A DNA stretch of 64,000 bases from Tuctoria greenei (taxonomy: Eukaryota > Streptophyta > Magnoliopsida > Poales > Poaceae): NCBI GenBank assembly GCA_036927565.1, contig JAYESD010000010.1, positions 41,781,298 to 41,845,297 on the forward strand. Direction: 5' to 3'. The notes beneath the pieces are model-generated. The model searched no databases. It had not been told where the DNA came from and saw nothing but the letters and a program-made list of their open reading frames with translations. Shown one piece after another: positions 23,102 through 34,037 of this stretch. Every line of letters starts with the position of its first letter. Position 1 is the first letter of the stretch. The translations under genes and the position numbers were made by a program.

Positions 23102-25020
23102 ACAATAGAGGTGGAAGCAATCAGTTCATTAATATAAGATTTCATAGCAAACAAGCATTTTCCCTTCGGAGATATCTCATTTTTCATCTCAAACGCAGAT
23201 TTGGCATTGTTATTCTTCTCAACGTTAGCATGGTCCTGAGATTTAGTTTTCCTAGCTCTAGAAACATCATCTTGCACAATAGATTCAGGAGACATAGGAT
23301 TCAACACATTTTTTATCTTGGTAAAGAAAAGAATATTGATTTGATCTACCATGATGCATAGAATCTCTATCAAATTGCCAATGTCTTCCTAGCAGAATAT
23401 TACAAGCTTGTATAGGCACAAAATCACATTCAACGATATTTTTATATGATCCAATAGTAAAATTGATTTGCACAAGTCTAATTACCTTTGCCTTACCGCT
23501 CTTGTTTAACCATTGAATGTAATAGGGATGTGGGTGCGGTTTGGTGCTTAGTGCCAGCTTGGTCACCATGTCACCGCTGGCCAAGTTGTTGCAGCTACCT
23601 CCATCAATGATCATGCGGCAAGATCGCTCTTTGATGACACACTTTGTTTGGAATAATGTGTGCCTTTGATTTTGTTCCCGTTTCTCTATTTGTGCACTAA
23701 GCACACACTGCACAATGAAACTATCATAGCGCGCTGCATCTTCTCCACCAATATGCTCTTCTTAATGTTCATCGCTACCTGCATAGTCATCTGCAAGCAA
23801 AACACATGTATCGTCATCGAAATCGCTAGCATATGAGTACTCACCATCATATTTAACAATTAGAACACATTTGCTTGGGCATTCACTCTGCATATGGACA
23901 AAACCCTTGCACTTGTGACATTGAACATCACTAGATCGTCCGGTAGATATTACGAAAGAAGCACTCTCGGTGGGCTTTTGGGTGGTCTTTACTGCTGAGC
24001 TAGTGGAAGGAGCACATGGCTTGTTGTCGGAGGAAGAAGGTGCTGCCCGACTTGGTGAAGAAGATGGCGGGGAAGCACGCCCAGTCGAAGGAGTAGTCGT
24101 GCATAGTTGCCATGAGCTAGTCTTTCCTGCAAAATATTAGTTTTAGAGCTAGCTCGTCGTCCCTGCACTTCTCTTTCAGCTTTACAAGCAAGATGAAACA
24201 AACAGGTAACATTATTGTAATCTTTATAAGCAAGTATGTCCTGAATTTCACGGTTTAAACCACCCAAAAATCTAGCCATAGCTGGATCCTCATCCTCGTC
24301 TAAATTACAACGCAACATACCCATTTGTAATTCCTGAAAATACTCTTCTACACTTTTAGCTCCCTATCTCAATTGTTGTAACTTATTTAACAGATCACGT
24401 GCATAGTAAGAAGGAACAAATCTAGCCCGCATGAGCCGTTTGAAAGCATCCCAATTTGGTGGTATGTTATTATGATTTTTTTTACCATGTTCTATCCACT
24501 AAACAAAAGCAAAATCAGTAAACTCACTAGTGGCTGCTCTAAGTCTTGCATTTTCAGGAAACTCATGACATGCAAATTTTTGATCAACAGAAATCTCCCA
24601 AGTAATATATGCATCAAGGTCATATTGACCATCAAAAGGAGGTATCTTAAATTTGATCTTGTTAAAAGTATCATCATGATTGCGTACCTCACACCGACGA
24701 TGTCCACCCATACCTTGACGGTTGCGTTGTAGCCGGCGCTGCGGCTTAGCTTCCTCATCTTCCCCAATCTCCGTATCTACAGAATAGTCATCTTCATTGT
24801 CACGTACAATACTAGGAGCATTGCTCACCTGTCCATCTGCGGTGTGTCCACGATCCCTCTCCTCAAGGCGCTGCTGGATGGCTCCAATAGAAGTGTTCAA
24901 TGTTTGAATGAAAATCTCCAACGTGCTGATTTTGGTGTTAGTGTCGATCTGCACATTTTCCAATTGACCAAGGCTGTCACTGGTAACACGAAAATCCTCA
25001 TCAATATGAAAGGGTAACAT
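23102..25020 (-). pseudogene. Element A gag and protease
   Basis: On the minus strand, gag starts near 25020 (GQLENVQIDTNTKISTLE). Its core is at 24720-24499 (FKIPPFDGQYDLDAYITWEI) and 24324-24130 (FLGGLNREIQDILAYKDY). A zinc knuckle of CHKCKGF type lies near 23920. The protease (23713-23285) has [15 protein letters not shown] and LLGRHWQFDRD, and a lysine- and serine-rich spacer follows to 23102. Stops or frameshifts occur near 24495, 24360, 24120 and 23760. DGGS in place of the D-S/T-G of most aspartic proteases is shared by C, D and E, so it is a lineage trait. The next part of A, up to the RT palm, is missing. Confidence 0.85.
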
Positions 25021-25972
25021 TATCCCTAGCTAAAAAGGGTGCTGGTGGGGATAACTCGCTCACTCTCAACCTGTTCAATCAAGCTCTTACATGTTCTTAC
25101 CAAGCTCAACAAGGAGGTGATGGCAACCATCAAGTAATTAACAACTTCAAGAGAAGGTGTCAATCTATGGCTTTAGGTGGTTGAACTAGCACAAGGAGCA
25201 AACTTTCACCATGTTAGTCACAACAAGCTGAATAAATGTTGTACGACAGTACTATGCTGGTCTTAGTCTAGACCGTACTAGAGATGCGAGCTGAGACACC
25301 AATGACGTCACCAAAAACACCCCAAATGTTCCTTTTTTCATTTTTTGTTGGGGTGGTCACCCAAACTCTCTCTAGATGGAATCAGGAGACCCTAGAACAA
25401 AATTTTCACATGCACCCAAACTCTATCTCTCTCTCTCTCTCTAAACTTTAGTTTCCCAGTTGATCTAGTGCGGCTTTTGATCTTGCACTTGCCTTTTTAT
25501 TCTCTAATTGGTTGTGGCTTTTGTGCGGATTTTGATTTTGCACTTGCCTTTTTCTTGTTGTTAAACTCAAATTACTTATCTGACTCAAACTCGAAGTAGC
25601 AATCTGATTCGAACTTGAACTAGTAACCCGACTTAAACTCAAACTAGCAATCTGACTCAAACTCGAAGTAGCAATCTGATTCAAACTCAAACTAGTAATC
25701 CGACTCAAACTCGAACTACGAATCTGACTCGAACTAGGTGACCGAATGTGACACGAACTCGAAACTCTAGTAGTGAAAAACCAAAGACCAGCAACTTGAC
25801 TCGTCGAAGCAACCATGAACTCAACAAGTCTAGACTAAGTAGAGAAGGTAAAAGGCACAATGCTCTAGGAATAATGGAAAAACATAGCTGATATTTTTTT
25901 GGGGATTTTTTGGACTATAGGATGATAACAGCGGAAAGAAAAGTAATAGTAGCACTCTCACCAATTAACCTT
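25021..25972 (-). other. Element A leader with minisatellite
   Basis: This is the leader between PBS and gag. It has a short TC run (25426-25442) and a 24-bp tandem repeat (25563-25730). The stretch near 25745-25810 resembles the leader of element E near 47440-47500. The serine-rich open frame across the repeat is not treated as a gene. Confidence 0.7.
25563..25730 (-). repeat. 24-bp tandem repeat, seven copies
   Basis: The plus-strand unit is close to AAACTCGAAGTAGCAATCTG plus ATTC, repeated seven times with variants. In one minus-strand frame each unit encodes an octapeptide of the SSLSQIAS type. Confidence 0.85.
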
Positions 25973-25987
25973 GCTCTGATTACCAAA
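25973..25987 (-). other. Primer binding site, element A
   Basis: On the minus strand TTTGGTAATCAGAGC follows the 5' LTR. It is the methionine-tRNA type with one inserted A. Confidence 0.8.
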
Positions 25988-26855
25988 TGATAGGATCATC
26001 GTTCCTGATCTTTTGATGAGAATAGAAGTGTTTGATTTGTGGAGGAGAAGAAGTTGGCGATCCGACTACAATGTCCCCAAGACGATGCTCCTTAGCGATC
26101 GGTACACTGACTTCGAAGTGGTATTGATCTTGCTGGCGCACAATCAACCTGACCATGAGGGCCTTTGTTCCTGCAAGCAATCGAAGAACACACAAGAACA
26201 AGAAGAACAAGCACTTATCAGGTGAATCAATCTACAATGGGGTTCTGGATACAAGTAGACGGGCAATCTAGTCGACACGCGCGTGTACAAGGAAGCAACA
26301 GAAGCTAACTTACAAATAAACAAAACCCACCAGCTAACGAGGGCGGCGACTACTATTTATTACCTCCCTAGGGTCATGAGAAACCATAATATCGAGTCCC
26401 AAATGGACTACAAATGATACATGGGCCATGGGCCCAATTTTGGTGATGCAGCACCATGGACAGAAAACATCTTGGTACTAAAATAACGATTGCGGCCAAC
26501 TTCGAATAGATATAGACATGAGGCCATCTTCATTTGAAAGTTGACTTGATAATCCTTCGAGGACGAACTTGAGGCCCAGATCGGAGTACGTATGAAGTCA
26601 AGGTATCTGTCACAAGTTGGTGCTGTTCTGCTATCCAAATCTCGTCCGCGTGAATTCCCTTCCCTTTGGCTCCTCTCCATTGTTCCTAAGCAAAACAAGA
26701 AAGCACGTAGTTCCACGGTCTAGATAAGATGGACATAAGGCTAAGAACGAGTTCACCTGATAGTTTAGTTAACTGCACGAGCGCGAGTGATCGGACCAGA
26801 AACCGGTAGATGAGTTGGTGTGGATGTATCGAGGGTGTTGATGTCCTCGTCATCA
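25988..26855 (-). repeat. Element A 5' LTR
   Basis: This 868-bp LTR is the partner of 2117-2982, about 88% identical in the stretch compared. The plus-strand ends are TGATAGGATC and GTCATCA. Confidence 0.85.
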
Positions 26856-29744
26856 ATAAAGGACTCGCCTACATGTGCATCCTTACTTTCATCTTTACTA
26901 GAAGCAGGTTAAAGGTTCAAGAAAAATAACTTCAGTGAGCAGATTCTATGACCAGCATTTTTGCAAGGCAATAATAATTCAGTACATTGTATTCTTCTAA
27001 CTTCTTCATATTTACTACGTTACAATGCAGTGAACAAAAAGAGCTCAAACAACCATTAAGGATGGTGATTGCAATCATTAGACTCCTAAATAACACGTCA
27101 CGTACGCCCTTTTTGGCAAATCAACGAATTGCAACTCTAATGCTCGTCATATGCATCAACCTTTTGAAGGAAACACAAATGTCAAGTCGGTCCTTCCATA
27201 ACAGGCAGGATGTCACCGCGTGGAGCAAATAGTAACATCATTGCCCTTCGATAGATTTTCACATTGATACTCTCAACCCACTCCTATAAAATGGTAGGGT
27301 ATGTCTCGACGTCTAGGTTAACCAATTATATCGGTTTTTTATTTCCCATATTGCTAGTATGTATCTAGTACAATTCAAACTTGTCCAGCAGGACTGCACA
27401 AAGATCCGTCGTCAATCGACACAAGCAAGGCTACGCACGTGAGACCATGTCTCGCTGCATCCTATCCCACAGCCCATTCTCCATTTCATCTTCATAAACC
27501 ATTTCGTGATCAAATCCATCTTGTGTGATATAAACGCTATCTCACGAGTAGATTCCAACTACTAGACTTCTACTAAATTCCCTAAAACGTTAGCATGGCA
27601 ATTCAACTCATCAAGCTACAAATCTACCCATCACTCCGTGGGATTTGTGGGTCATGCAAGTTGATAGGGTTCTGGTCACAAAGGTTCTAACAAAACTGGT
27701 TTCACAATTTTCTAAGCTTTCTATAGTCATATATTACTTTTACAAGTTGCTAGGAAATTCTAAAAAATTTTTTGGTGTTTTTGGAATTTTCTATGGATAT
27801 TGAGGATTGGAACACTGTTTTACAAAGCAAATCAAGTCAAATGAATTTAAAATCTTTACTAGTGTCTCAGGATATTTGGATGAGGGTTCTTACCAAAATT
27901 GGGAATTTTCCAATTAATATAACAGCTACAATTAATTTCCAAAGCATTTTGCTCAAAGGAAATAATTAGAACATACAAGGACTTTCATGCCCAACAAATT
28001 GAACTACTGCAAAGTATGGGTCAAGAGGAGTCTAACAGAATTTATTTGGAAATTTGTTGCCAATTCTACTAGGAGATATGGATTTATGAAGTTTGCTTGA
28101 AATCTGGAATTATTCTTCAATTGAAAAGTTTAAATATTTCCACCCGGGCCCACTTGTTTAAAATGGATCGGTGGCATTGAGGCCACAGCTGGGCCACAGA
28201 CCTCATCGTAATACCACACCGGATCAACCTGGCACACCAGATCCCGCTCGGGTGGAGCAGAGATCGACACGTGGGGTCCATGGGGCCTTATTCTTCCTTG
28301 GTCTCCGGTGAGCACGACGGCGCACGGCGGTGGTGCCTCGCCGGCACAGCTACACCGTATTCTGTCAGTCTGGGCTTGCCGCCTGGGCCTAAAGTACGAT
28401 GTGCAACACATGGTGGGTTCATTCGGGCCGGGGATGGCCGAAAAAGATGGGGTGATGGCAACCGCGGCGCCTAGGGTTCCGACGTGGTCGGTGCTCTTCA
28501 AAACAAGCTCAAATTGCATGGGAAATGATCGAGGAGGTTCCTTGGAGCATGGGGGAGATGAGAGCAAGATAGATGAAATGGCCTGCAACCTCAAGTTCGC
28601 ATGAACCGAGGTATTTTCACTGGCGCTAAGAAAACCATCATATATCGGCCGATACTCGATGGTTTGCTTTGCTTCTTTGTCGAGAGGGTGTGCGAGAGAG
28701 TTTGGAAGCTAAGACTAATCTGGATTAGAGAATTGATCTATGTAGAAATGGAACTGAAAGTGAAACGTAGCAAGAACCTACTAGTAGCTTATCGGGAATA
28801 CTGAAAATAATCGAGCTTGACCCCATGACAAGCTGAGATATTTTGCATGCATGTTCAGCGAGCAATGGTGCACCACTTTGCTTTTGGTTGCAAGTCAAGA
28901 GCTCGCTTGTAGCTTCAGTTCCACGGTGAGACAGTGAAGGTCCTCCACGGTGGCCAAACGGCGACATTCATCCAACTTTAAAATAGTAAAGTATAATCCA
29001 AGGAAACGAGGAACCAATAGTTTGAGAACATAGATGTGAGGAACGCGCAACACTTCGCTATTGGGAGCTCGTGCAACAGATGACTTGAAGAGGTGGGCGA
29101 GCTAGAACAGAGAGCGGTGGTGTTTTTGTTCTTGCGGATGTGGAGCAAGGAGTAGAGCGTGTTTCAGCTGCCGTGCGATGGAATGAACGAGGTGGGAAGT
29201 CAGCATGGGAGCTGAGAATGAGGAAAACCCCACTGCTTGGGCACTTGAGTGCCGGCCTGGTGTGGTGCTCTGGCGTGGGAACGTGGGAGCGAGGAGCAGT
29301 GCGCATGGAAGGCGGTTCCTCTGTTTCCCTCACTGAACAGTGGGTCTCACCAAAGCAAATCTCTTTTGCTTCTCTGATCATTCATTGCTCTTACCAAACT
29401 TCATCCAAAATTGCTAGATATTTGCTGGCAGCTCAAGTCAAATATGGATAATCCGATTCTGGACTTAATTTCCATATTTGACAAAGTTTCATCTGAATTC
29501 AAATTTGAATTTGAATTCAAATGCATTTCAACGTAACCATTGAATTAAATAGTAAATGGCCTTCAGAAATTATAAAATTTTGCATGAAGTCTATTTGAAA
29601 TATGAGGAATCTATGGATGAACTCAAATTTCTATTTTTGCATAGTTTGAACCACATTTAGGGTTTCAATTCATTCCATTTTCTTTTTGGAACTTTGATTT
29701 GTTTTTCTTATTCTTACTTTGATCTCTCCAAACTGAAATTTACA
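26856..29744 (-). repeat. Element F 3' LTR, main segment
   Basis: The segment between element A and F's polypurine tract is similar in inverse orientation to the G LTR, for example 27410-27600 to 36400-36560. In element orientation the LTR starts TGTAAATTTCAG. Together with 1720-2116 it makes about 3.3 kb, a length usual for Tekay-like LTRs. Small GC-rich open frames at 28130-28604 are not conserved as genes. Confidence 0.75.
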
Positions 29745-29757
29745 TCCCTTCCCCCAT
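29745..29757 (-). other. Element F polypurine tract
   Basis: Minus-strand TATGGGGGAAGGGA directly precedes the LTR start TGTAAATTT. Confidence 0.75.
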
Positions 29758-31250
29758 ACAAGATACTCGTCCGGAGATTACAAATAGAGAAATGAAGGAA
29801 GAGAAGTTACCGGATATATGATCATAGCAAATCTGGATAGTTTGGTCGGAGATAATCCTCGCTCTCTCATGTTGCTTTCTCAGCGGTATGGTTGCTCCAC
29901 AAGACTTTATAGGACCACAATTTTCGATTTCTTGTGACACGAGTCTTTTCATTGATAATCCGGATCGGATACTCGGAATAAGTGAGACCCAGTTGTAAAG
30001 ATTTCAAATCTTCCATGCGAATTTCAGCTAGGGATTTAAGACCTTTCGGCAGCTGAGATATGTGGAACACATTATGAGCTCCCGCAAGTGACGTCAGTAA
30101 CTCCAGACCATAGGCAACAGGTCCGCATTTTTCAATGACGATGAACAGACGAGTAAATCAGGGAGCAAGCTTTCCCTTCACTTTAAAATGATGAATCCCT
30201 TTCTTCAGAGAAACACGAAGATAAGTGTGGTCTCCGATGTTGAACTGAAGAGGACAACATCTTTTAACCCCATAGCTTTTCTGCTGAGGTCGAGAAGCCT
30301 TTAGATTGGCTTGAATCACTCGTACTTGTTCTTCGGCTTCGTTGACAAGATCAATTTCGTATATCTCTCATTTGTCGTATTCAGACTAGTTGTGTGGTGT
30401 GTGGCATTTCTAGCCCTAGAGAGCTTCATACGGCTCCATCTTGAAGCTAGCCTGATAGCTATTATGATATGAGAACTTTGCCAACGGTAAATGGTTATCC
30501 CAATTTTTACCGTGGTGAATGACACAAGCGCGTAGCATGTCTTCAAACACTTTATTCACCCATTCAGTTTGACCATCAGTTTGCGGATAATATGCGGAGC
30601 TTCGGATAAGTTTTGTCCACAACGATGCTTGTAGCTGTTCCCAATATCGAGCAACAAACAATGCACCATGATCTAAAATACTATTGCACAAAACTCCGTG
30701 CAAGAACATGATTCTTCAATATACAACTCCGCATATTTCCTGGCAATGTACTTGGTATGCACAGGAATAAAATGAGCCGATTTGGTTAATCAGTCGACTA
30801 TCACCCAAATCGAATAAGGCTTGCGAAACGTGAAAGGTAGTCTGATGATGAAATCCATACTAATAACCTCCCATTTTCACGCTGGAATGTTCAATGGTTG
30901 CATCTGTCCGACCTTACTCATAGGTTCGGCTTTCACCCGCCGACACGTACCACTATCGGATACGTACTTCACAATTTCACGTTTCGTTCGAGTCCATCAA
31001 AATCTTGTTTTCAGATCTTGATAGATCTTTTTGATACACGGGTGAAATGATTACTGGAACAAGTGAGCTTCATCAAAGAGTTTCTTCTGAAGTTCCTTAT
31101 CACTGGGTACAACTATACGGTTATCGTACCGTGACCATCCTAACGAAAACAATTTTATCTCGCCTTTGTTTATTCTTTCATGTATGTGAAACATGCCTTT
31201 GTCTTTCCTCTGAGCTTCCATAATCTCCTCTCGTATCATAAGGATGAGAG
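29758..31250 (-). pseudogene. Element F integrase and chromodomain
   Basis: On the minus strand the integrase finger region (31250-31051) is degraded. Core fragments at 30709-30416 include SILDHGALFVARYWEQL and DGQTEWVNKVFEDMLRAC, holding the second D and the E of the triad. The C-terminal part has FHISQLPKGLKS (30070-30035). A chromodomain follows at about 29985-29890 (YPIRIINEKTRVTRNRKLW, then HTAEKATWE), the typical histone-reader fold of chromoviruses. There are many stops and shifts. The chromodomain and the 3.3-kb LTR support a Tekay-like assignment. Confidence 0.8.
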
Positions 31251-33118
31251 CAAGATTACATAACGCTCCATATGGAACCAAGTATAAACTCCGCTCGTCC
31301 TCTTCCATCATAGTAATTGACAAGTTGTTGACATTTTACTTGCGGCTGAACGCATCGACAACTATATTCCCCCTTGCCGAGATGGTAGAAAATTTCAATC
31401 TCATAATCCTTGATCAGCTCTAAACATCTCTGTTGCCATATATTTAACTCCTTTTGAGTGAAGATATATTTCAGAATTTTGTGATCGATGTAGAGGTGTA
31501 CTTGATTGCCTAGCAAATAATGCCTCCACATCTTCAATGCGAGCACCAACGCAGCAAGCTCAAAGTCATGAGTTGGAAAATTTTGCTTATGATTCAAGAG
31601 CTGCCGTGATCCATATGAAATCATGCATCCATCTTGCATTAATACGCAGCCAATACCAATGCCAGACGCATCACAATAAACATCGAAAGATTTGGTCGTA
31701 TCCGATTGAGCTATTACTGGGGTTGTTGTAAGATGTTTCACCAAGGTTTGAAATGCATCTTCACATGAATTTTTCCAAATATATTTAGTCCTCTTTTTCA
31801 GCATCTCCTTCATAGGCTTAGCAATTTTTGAGAAGCTTGGAATGAACCTCCGATAATATTATGCTAATTCGAGAAAGCTGCAAACTTTATGAATGGACTT
31901 TGGAGACTTTTATTTCATCACTTGCACAATTTTGCTTGGATCAACAGCGATGACCTCCGCTGAAATAATATGCTCCAAAAATGGCACTTTGTTGATCCAA
32001 AACTTGCACTTGTTAAATTTTTCATAGAGCTTGTGATCTCGCAATCGTTGGAGCATGATATGCAACTGTTTAGCTTGCTTTTCCTCCGATTTAGAATAAA
32101 CTAGAATGTTGTCGATGAAGACCACGCCAGACTTGTCCAACTCTGGCATGAACACCGAAATCATGAGATACATGAAGTGAGCCGGCTCGTTGGTAAGTCC
32201 AAACGACATTACAAGATATTCGTAGAGCTCGTATCTCATTGAGAATGTCGTCTTCGAAATATCCTCCGATTGGATCTTAGTGTAATGATATCCAGGTTAA
32301 AGATACATCTTCGAGAATACCTTAACACCCACTAGTTGGTCGAAAAAAAATATCAATGCGTATTAGTGGATACTTGGTCTTGATCATCACGGTGTTGAGC
32401 AGACGATAATCCACACATAGACGTAACGTCTTGACTTTTTTCTTTAAAAATAATGCAGAGCAGGCCCAAGGTAATGAACTTGGGTGTATCAGACCCTTGT
32501 CCAATAGATCCTTCAAATGTTCCTTCAAGTCCGCTAATTCATTGGGTGCCATTTTGTATGGCCTTCGAGAAATAGGCGTGGTTCCTAGATCAAGTTCAAT
32601 CTTGAACTTTATGTCTCTGTCTGGAAGCATACCCGGTAGGTCATCGGAAAACACATTTGGATATTCACAAACCACATGAATGTCCTCGAGCTTCGTGGCT
32701 TCTGTGTTGTATGTGGCTAGAATTTCTTGAATACGGCCGTCGAGAATGAGAGTATGTGGCCAATGTAGTGGATAGTTTAAATGAACCACTTTTGTAACGA
32801 CGTCAAGAATAGCGCCATGGCGATGTAGCCACAACATCCCTAATATGACAGCTTTTGACTCTCACGTATAACTAGAGAAGCCAGATTGATATTCGCTCCC
32901 ATCCTGGAAGATGCCCAATAGACCATACTATGAGCTGCGATCATCCCACCCGGAGAGCAAATCAAATATGGACTTTTTGTTGGAACTATTTGTAATTGAT
33001 GCTTAATAACATATAATTGACAAATGAAATTGTGGTTGGCACCTGAGTCAAAGAGTATAACTATGAGATGATCGATTAGAGAAAATGTACCCGCGAGGAT
33101 GGGTTCGCCTTCCGGCAC
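31251..33118 (-). pseudogene. Element F protease, RT and RNase H
   Basis: The protease is at 33118-32840 (LFDSGANHNFICQLY). The RT fingers are at 32837-32322 (ISRRPYKMAPNELADLK, LCVDYRLLNTVMIKTKYP) and the palm at 32239-31910 (LVMSFGLTNEPAHFMYLM). RNase H is at 31813-31256 ([38 protein letters not shown]). The active-site box reads FIDN instead of FIDD; the changed codon is at 32108-32110. Replacing the second aspartate should abolish polymerase activity. Frameshifts separate all blocks. Confidence 0.85.
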
Positions 33119-34022
33119 GTCTTCGATAGCTATGTGGTGGATGTTGCTGGGTTTTGGTGCTGGTTTCTTGGGCTGGTTGCGGGACTGATTTGCTCCCTGA
33201 TTTGGTGCTTGTCTGCTGACCCTTCACTGCCTTTGGCAATATGTCACAAAATGCCCGATACGACCACTCGTATAGCACGTGTATTGTGTTGGGTTACGTC
33301 CAATCTGTGGACGAAATCCCGATGCACGTGGTGGAGGTGGATATGCACATGGTACCATCTCTTGGTGCTGCTGCTGCTGTGGGAATGTTAGTCGGAAGCA
33401 TGTCACGTTGAATTGACGATCACGGAACTGCGGTGGTCGCGTCGGTGGCTGCCACCTTTGACTATATTGATCGCGATACACCAAATGGTAATTTTATGGA
33501 GCAGCACCATTGCTGCTCGATGGCACGCTTCATTTACTCTTATGAAAAATGAGCTTGTGTTGAGCATCATCCTGCACGATAGCAGCATTGACGAAGTCAT
33601 TGAAGGTGCTGCGGTTGAACTGTGTGTGCTGGGCTTTCATCTTGGGGTTCAAACCCTGGAAGAATGTATGCTGCTTATTGTCCTCCATTCCAATATAATT
33701 TGACGCATACTGTGTCAGATGATTGAATGCCCCGCAGTACTCGTGAGCACTCTTCCGTCCTTCTTTCACCTCTAGGAACTCCTTAAACTTCCTCTTCATT
33801 ATACCTGGAGGTATATGGTAGGTGCGGAACACCTCCCGCAACTCCATCCAAGTGATAGCATGTCCAACCTGCAGCAATATGATGTGGTTCACCCACCACA
33901 TCCCAGTGGCTCCATGAAGCTAATGAGCTGCAAACAGCGCCTTCTCATGTTCGGTGCATTGGAGCAACCCAAACTTCCCCTCGATAGTGTGGAGAAAGTT
34001 GTCTGCCTCCAGAGGCTCCTCT
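33119..34022 (-). pseudogene. Element F gag, central and C-terminal part
   Basis: On the minus strand the gag core has EEPLEADNF (about 34018-33992), WWVNHIILLQ and IPPGIMKRKFKEFLEVKEG, with YCGAFNHLTQYASNY. A glutamine- and proline-rich linker follows, then a zinc knuckle CYTSGRIGHFVTYC (about 33290), in which the second cysteine is serine. The N-terminal part of the same gag lies at 38651-38965; element G separates them. Confidence 0.8.
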
Positions 34023-34037
34023 ATAAAAGCCCACTTT

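Larger units (their letters stand above)
2117..26855 (-). mobile_element. Element A: CRM-type Gypsy element, split by the B array
   Basis: A reads on the minus strand: 5' LTR 26855-25988, PBS 25987-25973, leader, gag-PR 25020-23102, then the B insertion, then RT-RNase H-IN 5169-2983 and 3' LTR 2982-2117. The two LTRs are 868 and 866 bp and differ at about 12% of sites in the first 215 bp compared by eye. About 700 bp of A, the spacer plus the start of RT, is missing at the B insertion. No clean target duplication is visible: GCAAT lies on the left and ATAAA on the right, probably because F's LTR lost sequence beside A. Confidence 0.75.

Noticed and set aside
25448..25816. Serine-rich 122-codon frame on the minus strand
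   Set aside because: It is produced by the 24-bp tandem repeat in the untranslated leader of element A.
2112..26860. GCAAT / ATAAA as target duplication of element A
   Set aside because: The two flanks do not match. The related LTR shows that F sequence was lost beside A, so no duplication can be claimed.
28130..28604. GC-rich open frames on both strands
   Set aside because: They lie within the F LTR. Overlapping frames on both strands indicate base composition, not coding.
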